DNA of 48,810 nt from contig NZ_JARXXP010000034.1 in assembly GCF_029893965.1 (NCBI RefSeq), positions 1 to 48,810 of the forward strand, in the 5' to 3' direction. Below the pieces are notes generated by a model. The model made no database searches. It saw only the letters and a program-made list of their open reading frames with translations, and was not told where the DNA came from. Positions 1 to 7,853 of the stretch are shown one piece after another. A program made the position numbers and the translations under genes. How positions within the stretch are numbered: position 1 is the first letter of the stretch; the number at the start of each line of letters is the position of its first letter. This DNA comes from Paenibacillus sp. PastM-3. GTDB lineage: Bacteria; Bacillota; Bacilli; Paenibacillales; Paenibacillaceae.

Positions 1-64
1 TTATGAGTTGCTGTTGTTCCGCTGTAGGGTAAATCCGGTATTTATAGGCTCGATGAATCAGCAT
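1..64 (-). CDS. tnpB: TnpB (IS200/IS605 OrfB) N-terminus, cut by window edge
   Basis: Only the first 21 codons are present, reading M-L-I-H-R-A-Y-K-Y-R-I-Y-P-T-A-E. The AYK(Y/F)RIYP signature followed by Glu/Gln-rich residues is the usual opening of IS200/IS605 OrfB (TnpB) proteins, the RNA-guided nucleases of these elements. A GAGG ribosome site lies 7-8 bases upstream of ATG, and a good promoter precedes it. The gene runs off the left edge, so the RuvC catalytic residues, zinc finger and 3' omega-RNA cannot be examined. No tnpA is visible upstream, so an IS1341-like tnpB-only element is possible. A contig breaking inside an insertion sequence is typical of short-read assemblies. Confidence 0.8.
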   Translation of the reverse strand, partial: MLIHRAYKYRIYPTAEQQQLI

Positions 65-97
65 GTGCGACACCTCATTTTTAGTAATATTATTCCT

Positions 98-128
98 ATT
101 ATAGCACATACGTTCGGTTTGAAGTCAA
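98..128 (-). promoter_or_regulatory. Promoter of tnpB
   Basis: On the minus strand a TTGACT -35 (123-128) and a perfect TATAAT -10 (98-103) lie 19 bases apart. A TG precedes the -10 (TGCTATAAT), an extended -10 that can offset the long spacer. It lies about 35-65 bases upstream of the tnpB ATG. Confidence 0.6.
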
Positions 129-145
129 AAACCGCAGATTCATCC

Positions 146-163
146 CCACCCTATCGAGGGTGG
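146..163. repeat. Short hairpin upstream of tnpB, candidate left-end stem-loop
   Basis: CCACCCT and AGGGTGG form a perfect 7-bp stem around a four-base ATCG loop. IS200/IS605 elements carry subterminal imperfect hairpins at each end as TnpA recognition sites. This hairpin lies about 80 bp upstream of tnpB, where a left end would be. The boundary cannot be fixed without a second copy. Confidence 0.4.
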
Positions 164-253
164 AGTATTCTCAGCTTTTTTAGATAAAAGTTTCATTTTA
201 GAAATTGCCCTTTTCTTTCTTATACTTTCGATAATTATCATATCGGCAATAGC

Positions 254-291
254 ACCAAGATCTTGTCCAGCCCAAAGGACAAGATCTTGGT
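254..291. repeat. Perfect 15-bp inverted repeat
   Basis: ACCAAGATCTTGTCC (254-268) and its exact reverse complement (277-291) flank an eight-base loop. Neither side has a T-run, so it is not a classical intrinsic terminator. It lies just beyond the SDR terminator and before the tnpB promoter region, and may be a second terminator-like stem or an element boundary. Confidence 0.5.
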
Positions 292-295
292 CTCT

Positions 296-326
296 TAAAA
301 CCGAAAACCCGCGCTGGGCGCAGGTT
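296..326 (-). terminator. Intrinsic terminator after the SDR gene
   Basis: On the minus strand AACCTGCGC / GCGCGGGTT forms a 9-bp stem with one G-U pair and a CCA loop, followed by the T-rich stretch TTTTCGGTTTT. It lies about 30 bp after the SDR stop codon. Confidence 0.6.
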
Positions 327-356
327 CATTTGGGACTATGTTCTTATCTTCCTTTA

Positions 357-1133
357 TTAAGCTTGACGATAAATGGGTGCACCCAGCGGCGCTGCTCCCG
401 CTCCCCCGTCAGCGCTGATATCGGCACCCTGAATAAAGGAAGAATCGTCAGACGCCAGGAACAAGGCCACCTTCGCGATCTCCTCCGGCTCTCCGAGCCG
501 GTTAAGCGGGATAGAGCGTGACATGCCGGCTTCCAGCTGAGCCCAGCCCTCCGGTGTAGACTGGCCCCAAATTGGCGTTCGGGTAGCCCCAGGCACGACA
601 TTATTAACCCGTATCCCCTTCGGTGACAGCTCAGCGGCCAGTACCTTGGTCATACTGCTGATTGCACCTTTACTGGCCGCATAGGCTGAGCCGCCCGGTC
701 TGCCTGCCCCTGCCAATACGGACCCGGTCAGGATTACTGAAGCGCCGTGCTGCAGATAGGGCAGTGCCGCTTGAACGGTGAAGAATACCCCTGTCACGTT
801 CACTCTCAGCACCTCTTCAAATGCAGACAGCTCCGTGCTGCCAAGCGGTGTTGAGCCGCTGATTCCCGCATTTGCATAGACAATATCAAGTCTGCCGAAC
901 CTTTCAACTGCAGCTGCTACAGCCTTGGCTGAGCTGTCCGGATCAGCCGCATCTGCCTGCACCGCAAGCGCAGACTCATTGCCCAGTTCTCGGACAGCTG
1001 CTTCCAGTGTGCCGGCATTTCGGCCCGTTATAACCACCTTGGCACCTTCACTGACGAACAACCGGGCTGCCGCCAGACCGATACCGCTGTTTCCTCCGGT
1101 AATCAAAGCTACCTTTCCATCCAGTTTTCCCAT
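357..1133 (-). CDS. SDR-family NAD(P)-dependent oxidoreductase
   Basis: A classical short-chain dehydrogenase/reductase of 258 residues with a single Rossmann domain. The cofactor loop TGGNSGIG is at residues 12-19, NAG at 88-90, and catalytic Ser138, Tyr151 and Lys155 (YAASK) are present. The C-terminus has the usual substrate loop and a DGG-type ending. Arg38 after the second strand hints at NADP(H). AAGGAG precedes the ATG. The gene stands alone, with its own terminator. The substrate cannot be told from sequence; relatives include glucose-dehydrogenase-like and uncharacterised enzymes. A GGGAACG-containing motif recurs in its upstream region. Confidence 0.9.
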   Translation of the reverse strand: MGKLDGKVALITGGNSGIGLAAARLFVSEGAKVVITGRNAGTLEAAVRELGNESALAVQADAADPDSSAKAVAAAVERFGRLDIVYANAGISGSTPLGSTELSAFEEVLRVNVTGVFFTVQAALPYLQHGASVILTGSVLAGAGRPGGSAYAASKGAISSMTKVLAAELSPKGIRVNNVVPGATRTPIWGQSTPEGWAQLEAGMSRSIPLNRLGEPEEIAKVALFLASDDSSFIQGADISADGGAGAAPLGAPIYRQA

Positions 1134-1198
1134 CTCTTACACTCCTTTTTTGTAATATAGCGGTGATATGACCTACAGATCAGAGAATGATGGCTTAT

Positions 1199-1318
1199 AC
1201 GGGAACGATCATTCTAAATTATTCAAAAAAATAAAAGCTGACTGCCCGTTTTCCCTTATCTGTACTCAGTTTAGCATAACGGGAACGGACGGTAAAGAAT
1301 TATTTTTACTGATCGTTC
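1199..1318. promoter_or_regulatory. Upstream region of SDR gene with inverted GAACGATC motif
   Basis: GGGAACGATC at 1201-1210 is matched by the inverted copy GATCGTTC at 1311-1318. GGGAACGGA recurs at 1281 and again near 1373. The first copy lies roughly 70 bp upstream of the SDR start within AT-rich sequence that probably holds its promoter. A repressor of TetR type could bind such sites, but no regulator gene is adjacent, so this is only suggestive. Confidence 0.25.
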
Positions 1319-1345
1319 TCAATATGCTGCAGATCTGCTCATGCG

Positions 1346-2035
1346 TCAAATATAATTCAATATTTCGGTAAGGGAACGGATTGTGATTTGCTGCCCCCAG
1401 TTTTTTAACAGCTGATCTCTATTCATTAATACAGAAACCATGCCAGACTGATTAGCCCCGATAATATCTTTCTCCTCGTTACCAACATAAAGCATATTCT
1501 GTTTAGCTATTCCCAGCTCTTTGGCTAATCGTATAAATCCTTCAGTCCGCGGCTTTCTGTACCCGATCTCAACAGAGCTCAGGATGACATCGATATATTC
1601 CCGGACAGGTTCGACATCCTGCTGAACATATTTCATGCTCATCCCATAGGGAACATCTGTTAAAATTCCCACGGGCAAGCCTCTCTGCTTCAATTCTTTT
1701 AGCACAGTTGCCGCATCAGTGTACGCTTTGGAGCGCTGCTGAAAAAAGCTGAAAAATATGCTGGCAGCCTCATCCGCCTTCCTGCCGCTAATTCCCCATG
1801 CTGCAAGTACTTTATCAAAAACCTCCAGGTCGGTCACTTCGAAATCCCTGGGATATATCCGGGTATTATACAGGGACAACACCTGCTCAGCCTGCAGGAT
1901 ATGTGCTTCGGTAAACCGGACTTGCATGGCCTGCATGATTTGAATCAGCGCTGACCGGTACAGGTTCCTCCAGCTGAGCGGTACATTTTCATAATAAATC
2001 AACGTATCACCAAGATCGAAACCAACGGCTTTCAT
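1346..2035 (-). CDS. HAD-superfamily hydrolase
   Basis: A 229-residue haloacid-dehalogenase-like hydrolase with a helical cap. Motif I is D7-LGD-T11 (DxGDT, the COG1011-type variant with the Asp nucleophile and the general-acid Asp10). Motif II is the Thr in GILTD, motif III the Lys in YRKP, and motif IV the acidic VGNEEKDIIGA loop. Such enzymes are usually cytosolic phosphatases of small phosphorylated metabolites. AAGGAGG lies 7 bases before the ATG. The gene is divergent from the lipase gene. Substrate unknown. Confidence 0.85.
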   Translation of the reverse strand: MKAVGFDLGDTLIYYENVPLSWRNLYRSALIQIMQAMQVRFTEAHILQAEQVLSLYNTRIYPRDFEVTDLEVFDKVLAAWGISGRKADEAASIFFSFFQQRSKAYTDAATVLKELKQRGLPVGILTDVPYGMSMKYVQQDVEPVREYIDVILSSVEIGYRKPRTEGFIRLAKELGIAKQNMLYVGNEEKDIIGANQSGMVSVLMNRDQLLKNWGQQITIRSLTEILNYI

Positions 2036-2121
2036 GGCCAGCCTCCTTCTTCCAATTACAAGTTACTTACAGGCACCAATCCGCCCATATCAACATACAT
2101 AGTGGTAATAAGAAGGGCGGG

Positions 2122-2943
2122 ATGCGGGTGAGGAACAATAGCGGGTTTGAGCAGCGGGCGATTTTCCTGGCAGCCATATGCAGTCAGACATATGTACAAT
2201 TGAATAATCCGGACGGCTTATTTGTGATTCCGCAGAATTATACGCTGAGACATACCATCTATGCCAAATCCTTCGGCAGCGGGCGCGAACGGTTCGGCTT
2301 TATACTGGAATCTCCGGATGAGATTATCGTTGCCTTCCGCGGCACCAGCCAGCAAGCCGACTGGATATCCGATCTGATCGCCTCGCAGCGCAGCTTCAAA
2401 TATATTAAGCAGGACTGCCTGACCCACCGGGGATTTACCGATATCTACGCCACCGCCAGAAATGAGCTGATATCCGCGCTCCACGCCCTGCCATCCGGCA
2501 AGCCCTTAACCGTCACCGGCCACAGTCTCGGTGCAGCACTTGCCACCTTGTGTGCGGTTGATGCAGCTGCCAATACGACCTTCACGTCACCTGCACTGTT
2601 CACTTATGGTTCACCGAGAGTCGGGGACCCTGCCTTCAAAAAAGTGTTCAACTCGTATATCCGTACCAGCTACCGCATCGCCAATACTTTTGACGCTGTA
2701 ACCTTTGTCCCGCCCACAGTCTACAAGCTGCCAAAACGCGATAAAAGATTCTATTACAGCCACGTTCCCGAGCTTGTCACACTCACCTTCCAGCTTGGAG
2801 CGGTCGGCCTGAATCACATCATCAGCAGCTACTTTGCCGAGTTTGCCAAGCTGGACCCGGCGTATGCCGGGCAGCTGTGCCAATCGAATCCCGGTTTCTG
2901 TCCGGCCACCATTCCAGCAGCGGTACCTGTCCCTTTAACCTGA
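2122..2943 (+). CDS. Class 3 lipase-family protein
   Basis: A 273-residue alpha/beta hydrolase of the fungal-lipase-like class 3 family. The oxyanion-hole FRGT lies at 72-75, the nucleophile elbow GHSLG puts Ser at 135, Asp191 follows in the NTFDAVT segment, and His232 (LNH) completes the triad. No signal peptide or transmembrane start is evident, so it is probably cytosolic or released by another route. The C-terminus carries a Cys/Pro-rich tail (residues 250-273) beyond the catalytic core. An AGAAGGG ribosome site precedes the ATG. Its last 9 bases overlap the end of the convergent hydrolase gene. Confidence 0.85.
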   Translation: MRVRNNSGFEQRAIFLAAICSQTYVQLNNPDGLFVIPQNYTLRHTIYAKSFGSGRERFGFILESPDEIIVAFRGTSQQADWISDLIASQRSFKYIKQDCLTHRGFTDIYATARNELISALHALPSGKPLTVTGHSLGAALATLCAVDAAANTTFTSPALFTYGSPRVGDPAFKKVFNSYIRTSYRIANTFDAVTFVPPTVYKLPKRDKRFYYSHVPELVTLTFQLGAVGLNHIISSYFAEFAKLDPAYAGQLCQSNPGFCPATIPAAVPVPLT

Positions 2944-3822
2944 TACAGAATGCCTGGCGATGAACCGCAGTACCGTTTGTCCAGCTTCTGCCGGCTGCAG
3001 CAGCCAGACATAGGCATGAATCGAATCCGAAATCCTCTTAATTTCAGCCTGCTGTACCAGACTGGCAAAGTGATCCAGGCTGCTGCGGACCCGCTCATTC
3101 GCCCACTCCGCTTCACTCGGCAGAAACAGCACCGGGCACTCTACCTGCCGGTAATAAGCTTCAAACTTCAAATCCCAGAATTTCTGAATATACTCTGTAC
3201 GCACACGGTTCAGGTAGCAGTAGGTATATCTACCGTCTTCCAGCTGCTGCAGACCGTTCTCATAGAACGGCTGGAAATGCTCATTCCACAGACCCTCTTG
3301 TTCCAGCCCGGCACGTTCCTCGGCGACATATTCCGCCTTGCTCGTAAACACACGTTCCTGCCGTTCTGCCAGCTCAGCCCGCATATGCTTCTTCCTCTCC
3401 TCAATCTCCTCCGCTGTTCCGTTAAACAAGCCGTGCTCACCGAACTCATTGCAGAGCGCCCCTTCGAGAATCAGCGACTGGACCAGCTCCGGATGCGCGG
3501 CAGCCAGGCTCAGGCCGATCTCTGCCCCCATCGAGCTGCCGACAACATGGCAACGCTCCACCTGCAGCTCCCGGAGCAGCAGATAAAGATCCTGTGCCAT
3601 GCCGTCGATATGATAGCCGGTATGCGGCTTATCCGATTTGCCGTGTCCGCGGAATTCCGGCGCGATGATGCTGTACCGCTCTGCAAACTGCGGGAGCACA
3701 CCGTTCCACATATGCAGATTGCCTCCGCTGAAATGAAGGAATAACACGGTCTCTCTGCCCTCTTGTATTGAATGCATGACGTTCAGCCCGATTTGACCCA
3801 CCTGAATGATGTCCTCAACCAT
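2935..3822 (-). CDS. Alpha/beta-fold hydrolase
   Basis: A 295-residue hydrolase with the oxyanion HFSGGN segment at 30-35, an RGHGKSD motif at 58-64 and the nucleophile elbow GSSMG with Ser97. The acid position falls in LPSEAEW, where Glu replaces the usual Asp, and the expected His lies in SIHAY near 267. The lid (about 125-210) is long and charged. It resembles proline-iminopeptidase- and haloperoxidase-like members, but the substrate is not determinable. AGGAGGT precedes the ATG by about 10 bases. The stop codon lies inside the 3' end of the lipase gene, so transcription collides there. Confidence 0.85.
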   Translation of the reverse strand: MVEDIIQVGQIGLNVMHSIQEGRETVLFLHFSGGNLHMWNGVLPQFAERYSIIAPEFRGHGKSDKPHTGYHIDGMAQDLYLLLRELQVERCHVVGSSMGAEIGLSLAAAHPELVQSLILEGALCNEFGEHGLFNGTAEEIEERKKHMRAELAERQERVFTSKAEYVAEERAGLEQEGLWNEHFQPFYENGLQQLEDGRYTYCYLNRVRTEYIQKFWDLKFEAYYRQVECPVLFLPSEAEWANERVRSSLDHFASLVQQAEIKRISDSIHAYVWLLQPAEAGQTVLRFIARHSVSG

Positions 3823-3947
3823 AAAATGATATACCTCCTATGTACTGCTTGCTTATGCACCGCTTGAAGATTTGGTATCGTCAGCGTATCCCGTAAAGAT
3901 ATGTAATATTCAGGAAAATGTCAACTATATTTCTGCTATACGCAGCA

Positions 3948-3983
3948 CAAAAAGACAGCCCAGCATCCGCCGGGAGCGGGCTG
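3948..3983 (-). terminator. Terminator of the bceAB-like operon
   Basis: On the minus strand CAGCCC...GGGCTG is followed by TCTTTTT. It sits about 30 bp downstream of the permease stop codon. Confidence 0.7.
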
Positions 3984-4008
3984 AACTGCCTCTTTTCATC
4001 AGAACCGG

Positions 4009-5949
4009 TTACAGTGACTCTCTGATCACTCGCTTGTAATACAGCACGGACAGGAAGCCAAAGATCGAATACAGCACCGTATACAGCACCATCACCAGAA
4101 TCATCGGCGTCAGCATTTCCGTACCGAAGAAAAACCAGCCGGATTTGACCGCAAAATAGCTGTGACAAAGGCCGATTACGAGCGGAATGCCGAAGCCAAA
4201 CAGCTGCTTGAACTGGATGCCGCGCAGCAGATCGCCCTGGGTAAAGCCCAGCTTGCGCAGAATGGTATAGCCACCCTTCTCCTCCTCGCCCTCATCCATC
4301 TGCTTAAAGTACAAAATACAGCCCGAGGTAATCAGGAAGGTCAGGCCGAGAAAGCCGACAATGAACATGATCAGGCCCATATTGCTCCGCTGGTTCAGTT
4401 CATATTCATATTGGGAAAAGCTCGGATACTCCGGCTTCTGTTCCGTGAAAATCTCATTGGCCTCAGCCCGCTGTGAACGGTCGGCCAGCTCGATCCCGTA
4501 ATAATCGCTTTTCCCTTCTCCTCTTTGCACCTTTGGATTCCGGGCCTGGACAAATTCTTCATACTTACTCTCATCCACTACAAAAATAGCACCGCCCCCG
4601 CCGTAGTAATAGGGCAAAACAGCTTCAGAGGAGCTGCCGTTAACCTGCAGGCTGACAGGTCCGTTTATTGTGTCAAATTCGACTTCACCCGTTTCGCTGA
4701 GCGACATGAAACGCTGCAGTGCCCCGCCGTAACCGACAATCGTTGTTTCTTCCGGCTGCAAATCCATACCCTCGAAGTCCTTTTCACTAAGTACAGCGGT
4801 TAGAAGCAGACGATCATCCGGGGATTTAAAAGCAGACTTCTCCACAATCCCGCTGGAATCCACTTCCATCATAATGGGCTTCATGTAAATCTCTTTGTAT
4901 TTAATCTTTTGTGCATCCAGCGCCTGGGCAAACTTCTCCTTCGCTTCCACACTTGCGAATCCGAAATCATCCGGTGAGCTCTCTTTAGCGGTAGCCTCAG
5001 CCGAATAATATGAGATATAGCTGAGGGACAGCAGTCCGATAGCCAGTGCCGATACAGTCGTGATGATCGTCAGCAGCAGCGCGTTCGACTTCATCCGGAA
5101 CATGATAGAGGACAGGGAGAGCACCTCATTGATTGACAGGTAGCCCTGCTTGCTCTTGCGGATGGCATTAAACAGGAAGCTGACCGAGCCTTTATAGAAC
5201 AGATAGGTTCCAATAATGACCAGGGCCAGAATCGTAATCATCGCCATCATCAGCTCGGACATTTCAGTATATTTTCCGCTGAACAGCTGGGTTGAAATAT
5301 AATAGCCGCCCCCTATAAAGGCAATGCCAAGGAGTCCGAGAACAATCTCCCATAGCGGCATTTTGCGGATGCGTGTCTGCGTGGTTGCATTGACTTTAAA
5401 CAAGGACAGGATGCTTTGCCCTTTTATAAAAGTATAGTTCATCAGCATAATCAGCACATAGATCGCCGCAAAAACGATGATCGTCCGCCCCAGCGCCTCT
5501 GACGAGAACCGCAGCTCGGCCATCGCGTCGATCTCCAGGATTTTGAACAGGATCATCAGAATCAGGCGCGACATGGCGAATCCGGCGGCAATCCCGGCAA
5601 CCAATGATCCGAAATAGAGCATCAGGTTCTCGGCGCTGAGCAGCCTGAAAATTTTGCCTTTGGTAAGTCCGATCAGCTGGAACAATCCGATCTCCCGGCT
5701 GCGCCGCTTGATAAAAATCGTGTTCGCATAGAGCAGAAAGATCGCGACAATGGCTACCAGCAGAACGGAAGAGGTTCCGATCGCTGCGCCTCCTTTTACC
5801 GAACCGGCAACCTCGTCCATCGAAGGATCAAACTGCAGGGTAACGAAGGAGAAATACAATGCCACACTGAATATAAGGGCAAAGACGTACAGGTAATAGT
5901 TTTTAATGTTCTTTTTGAGATTGCGGTACACAATATAATTCAGGTTCAT
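4009..5949 (-). CDS. BceB-type ABC transporter permease
   Basis: A 646-residue permease of the peptide-detoxification (Pep7E/BceB) type. One helix at about 18-36 is followed by three in the FtsX-like block (about 55-175), a further group to about 320, a hydrophilic extracellular domain of roughly 200 residues (about 325-520), and three C-terminal helices. This long domain between helices 7 and 8 is the family hallmark and recognises peptide-lipid complexes such as bacitracin-UPP. It overlaps the ATPase gene by four bases (ATGA), so they are translationally coupled. With the kinase it probably forms a sensory complex signalling transport flux. Family placement is firm; the peptide is unknown. 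Confidence 0.9.
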   Translation of the reverse strand: MNLNYIVYRNLKKNIKNYYLYVFALIFSVALYFSFVTLQFDPSMDEVAGSVKGGAAIGTSSVLLVAIVAIFLLYANTIFIKRRSREIGLFQLIGLTKGKIFRLLSAENLMLYFGSLVAGIAAGFAMSRLILMILFKILEIDAMAELRFSSEALGRTIIVFAAIYVLIMLMNYTFIKGQSILSLFKVNATTQTRIRKMPLWEIVLGLLGIAFIGGGYYISTQLFSGKYTEMSELMMAMITILALVIIGTYLFYKGSVSFLFNAIRKSKQGYLSINEVLSLSSIMFRMKSNALLLTIITTVSALAIGLLSLSYISYYSAEATAKESSPDDFGFASVEAKEKFAQALDAQKIKYKEIYMKPIMMEVDSSGIVEKSAFKSPDDRLLLTAVLSEKDFEGMDLQPEETTIVGYGGALQRFMSLSETGEVEFDTINGPVSLQVNGSSSEAVLPYYYGGGGAIFVVDESKYEEFVQARNPKVQRGEGKSDYYGIELADRSQRAEANEIFTEQKPEYPSFSQYEYELNQRSNMGLIMFIVGFLGLTFLITSGCILYFKQMDEGEEEKGGYTILRKLGFTQGDLLRGIQFKQLFGFGIPLVIGLCHSYFAVKSGWFFFGTEMLTPMILVMVLYTVLYSIFGFLSVLYYKRVIRESL

Positions 5950-6701
5950 GACTGGACACCGCCCAATACGCCCTGGGTTTTGATAATATCGTTGAAGAAG
6001 GACTGCCGCGGTTCATCCCCCTTGCTGAGTTGGGTGTAAATCTGCCCGTCGCGGATAAACACCACCCGGCTGCAATAGCTCGCCGCCACCGGATCATGCG
6101 TAACCATCACAATGGTCGCCTGGCGTCCCCGGTTCATATCCGACAGCTTGTTCAGCAGGTCAGAGGCGGATTTGGAATCCAGCGCCCCGGTCGGCTCATC
6201 GGCAAAAATAATGCTCGGCTCATGCACGAACGCCCGCGCTGCCGAGGTCCGCTGCTTCTGTCCGCCGGAAATTTCTGCCGGATATTTATTTTGCAGCTCG
6301 GCAATCCCCAGCTCCCCCGCTACCTGCGCAAACCGCTGATGTGCTTCCTTTTTGGAGATTCCGGTGATCGAGAGCGGCAGCAGCACATTTTCTTTGACGG
6401 TCAATGTATCAAGCAGGTTGTACTCCTGAAAAATAAACCCCAGATGATGCTTGCGGAACTCCGCCAGCTGCTTCTCCTTCATTCCGGTAAATTCCTTGCC
6501 CTCAATCTCAATTGTCCCCTGGCTGACCCGGTCGATGGAGGACAGCACATTCAGCAGGGTTGTTTTTCCTGATCCGGACGCGCCCATTATGCCGACGAAC
6601 TCGCCTTTGTCCACCTGCAGGTCGATTCCCTTCAGTACTTCCTGCTTGTTAAATTTATTTCCGTAGGTTTTGTAAATTTTATTGGCTTGTAAAATGACCA
6701 T
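5946..6701 (-). CDS. BceA-type ABC transporter ATP-binding protein
   Basis: A 251-residue MacB/LolD-class ATPase. It has Walker A GASGSGKTT, a Q-loop in FIFQEYN, signature SGGQKQR, Walker B IIFADEPTGALD and an H-loop THD. An in-frame ATG 22 codons further upstream exists, but AAGGAGTGG lies 7 bases before the ATG at 6701, which is chosen here. After the signature it reads TSAARA instead of the usual VAIARA, a mild deviation. It is first in the two-gene operon with the permease. A strong palindrome 78 bp upstream is a candidate BceR operator. Confidence 0.9.
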   Translation of the reverse strand: MVILQANKIYKTYGNKFNKQEVLKGIDLQVDKGEFVGIMGASGSGKTTLLNVLSSIDRVSQGTIEIEGKEFTGMKEKQLAEFRKHHLGFIFQEYNLLDTLTVKENVLLPLSITGISKKEAHQRFAQVAGELGIAELQNKYPAEISGGQKQRTSAARAFVHEPSIIFADEPTGALDSKSASDLLNKLSDMNRGRQATIVMVTHDPVAASYCSRVVFIRDGQIYTQLSKGDEPRQSFFNDIIKTQGVLGGVQS

Positions 6702-6778
6702 TTCGCAACCACTCCTTTTCTGTACCTCAATCATACCGGGGCCAGGGCTTATGTTCCTGCGTTTCACCTAACAATATG

Positions 6779-6812
6779 AACGGGCATGTGACATTATTGT
6801 CACACGCCCGTT
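6779..6812. promoter_or_regulatory. Candidate BceR operator upstream of bceA-like gene
   Basis: Arms of 14 bases (AACGGGCATGTGAC and GTCACACGCCCGTT) differ by one base from perfect symmetry around ATTATT. The core TGTGAC-N6-GTCACA resembles the inverted repeats bound by BceR/PsdR-type regulators upstream of their transporter operons. It lies 78-111 bp upstream of the ATPase start. A TATGAT -10 candidate on the minus strand is at 6730-6735. No T-run follows on either strand, so a terminator role is less likely. It may also affect the divergent adenosine deaminase gene. Confidence 0.65.
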
Positions 6813-6914
6813 ATCTGGTACGTCGTTAGCCGGTGTGCTATATTCAGGGTACGAAACCAAGCCCATATTTTCCCTGTAGTCATTTGTAGTCATTTTGTCT
6901 GTCAGGAGGAGGCC

Positions 6915-7853
6915 ATGAAACAGCTATTTATCGCTGCCCTGGAGAACCGTTCGCTGGATGATCTGCGTAATGTCCCAAAAAGCGATCTGCACAATCACGC
7001 CGGTAGGGGCGGAAATTTAAAGTACATAGAAGCCTGGGCTAACATCACGATCCAGCCTCATTCGGGAACTTTTGCCTCACTCGATGAAATGCAGGAATGG
7101 TTCGTGCGCAGCGTGAAAAGCCATTGCCCCGGAATTGAAGGCTATCTTAAACGAATCGAAGCCGCTTTTGTCCAGGCTGCAGACGACGGAATTGAGCGGC
7201 TTGCACTCAGCTTCGGGATAGATGAGATCGACTCGCTCGGCGGCATGGAGTCCTTTATCCGGATTATGGACAGACTGCGTCAGCATTATGTTCCAGAGAC
7301 TGCGTTTCTGCCGGAGCTTTCTTTGGACAGAGCCGGTAATACGGATACCATTCACGAGCGCCTGGATGAAATCTTCTCTTGTCAATGGTTCCGCTCCATT
7401 GACATTTGCGGCCCCGAATTGGCGCAGCCGATCCGGAATTTCCGCTCCATCTACCGTAAAGCCAAATCTGCGGGACTGGTGCTCAAAGCCCATACCGGCG
7501 AATTCGGCACTGCCGACGACGTGCTGGAAGCAGCCGTGGAACTGGAGCTCCAGGAGGTGCACCACGGCATCGCCGCAGCAGCCTCCCCGCAGATCATGCA
7601 TTGGCTGGCTGATCATCACATCCGGCTGAACGTATGCCCAACCAGCAATGTGATGCTCGGCCGTACCCTGGATTATACCAGCCATCCAGTCAGAACGCTG
7701 TATGATGCCGGCGTTCCGGTGACCATCAATACTGACGATTTGCTGATTTTTAACCAAAGTGTGTCTGAGGAATATCTTAACTTGTATCTGTGCGGCTTAA
7801 TGTCGGCGGTGGAGCTGAACGAAATCCGTGAATGCGGACTCCGTTCAGGCTGA
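6915..7853 (+). CDS. Adenosine deaminase-family protein
   Basis: A 312-residue metal-dependent deaminase of the adenosine/AMP deaminase fold. The N-terminal metal site is DLHNHAG (about 25-31), followed by KAHTGE with the third metal-related His and catalytic Glu, the HH pair in VHHGI, and the NTDD motif carrying the final metal Asp. It lacks a signal peptide. The C-terminus stops at RECGLRSG, somewhat short compared with the 330-350 residues common in the family. Its last 9 bases overlap the convergent kinase gene. GGAGGAGG precedes the ATG. It may deaminate adenosine or another N-substituted purine. It is inserted on the opposite strand between bceRS and bceAB. Confidence 0.85.
   Translation: MKQLFIAALENRSLDDLRNVPKSDLHNHAGRGGNLKYIEAWANITIQPHSGTFASLDEMQEWFVRSVKSHCPGIEGYLKRIEAAFVQAADDGIERLALSFGIDEIDSLGGMESFIRIMDRLRQHYVPETAFLPELSLDRAGNTDTIHERLDEIFSCQWFRSIDICGPELAQPIRNFRSIYRKAKSAGLVLKAHTGEFGTADDVLEAAVELELQEVHHGIAAAASPQIMHWLADHHIRLNVCPTSNVMLGRTLDYTSHPVRTLYDAGVPVTINTDDLLIFNQSVSEEYLNLYLCGLMSAVELNEIRECGLRSG

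Noticed and set aside
1168..1371. Open frame of 67 codons on the plus strand
   Set aside because: It lies in the intergenic region upstream of the SDR gene, lacks a ribosome site, and the product looks like no known family.
2950..3744. 264-codon plus-strand frame opposite the alpha/beta hydrolase
   Set aside because: It mirrors the hydrolase gene, lacks a start signal and has an atypical composition. The minus-strand gene has full motifs.
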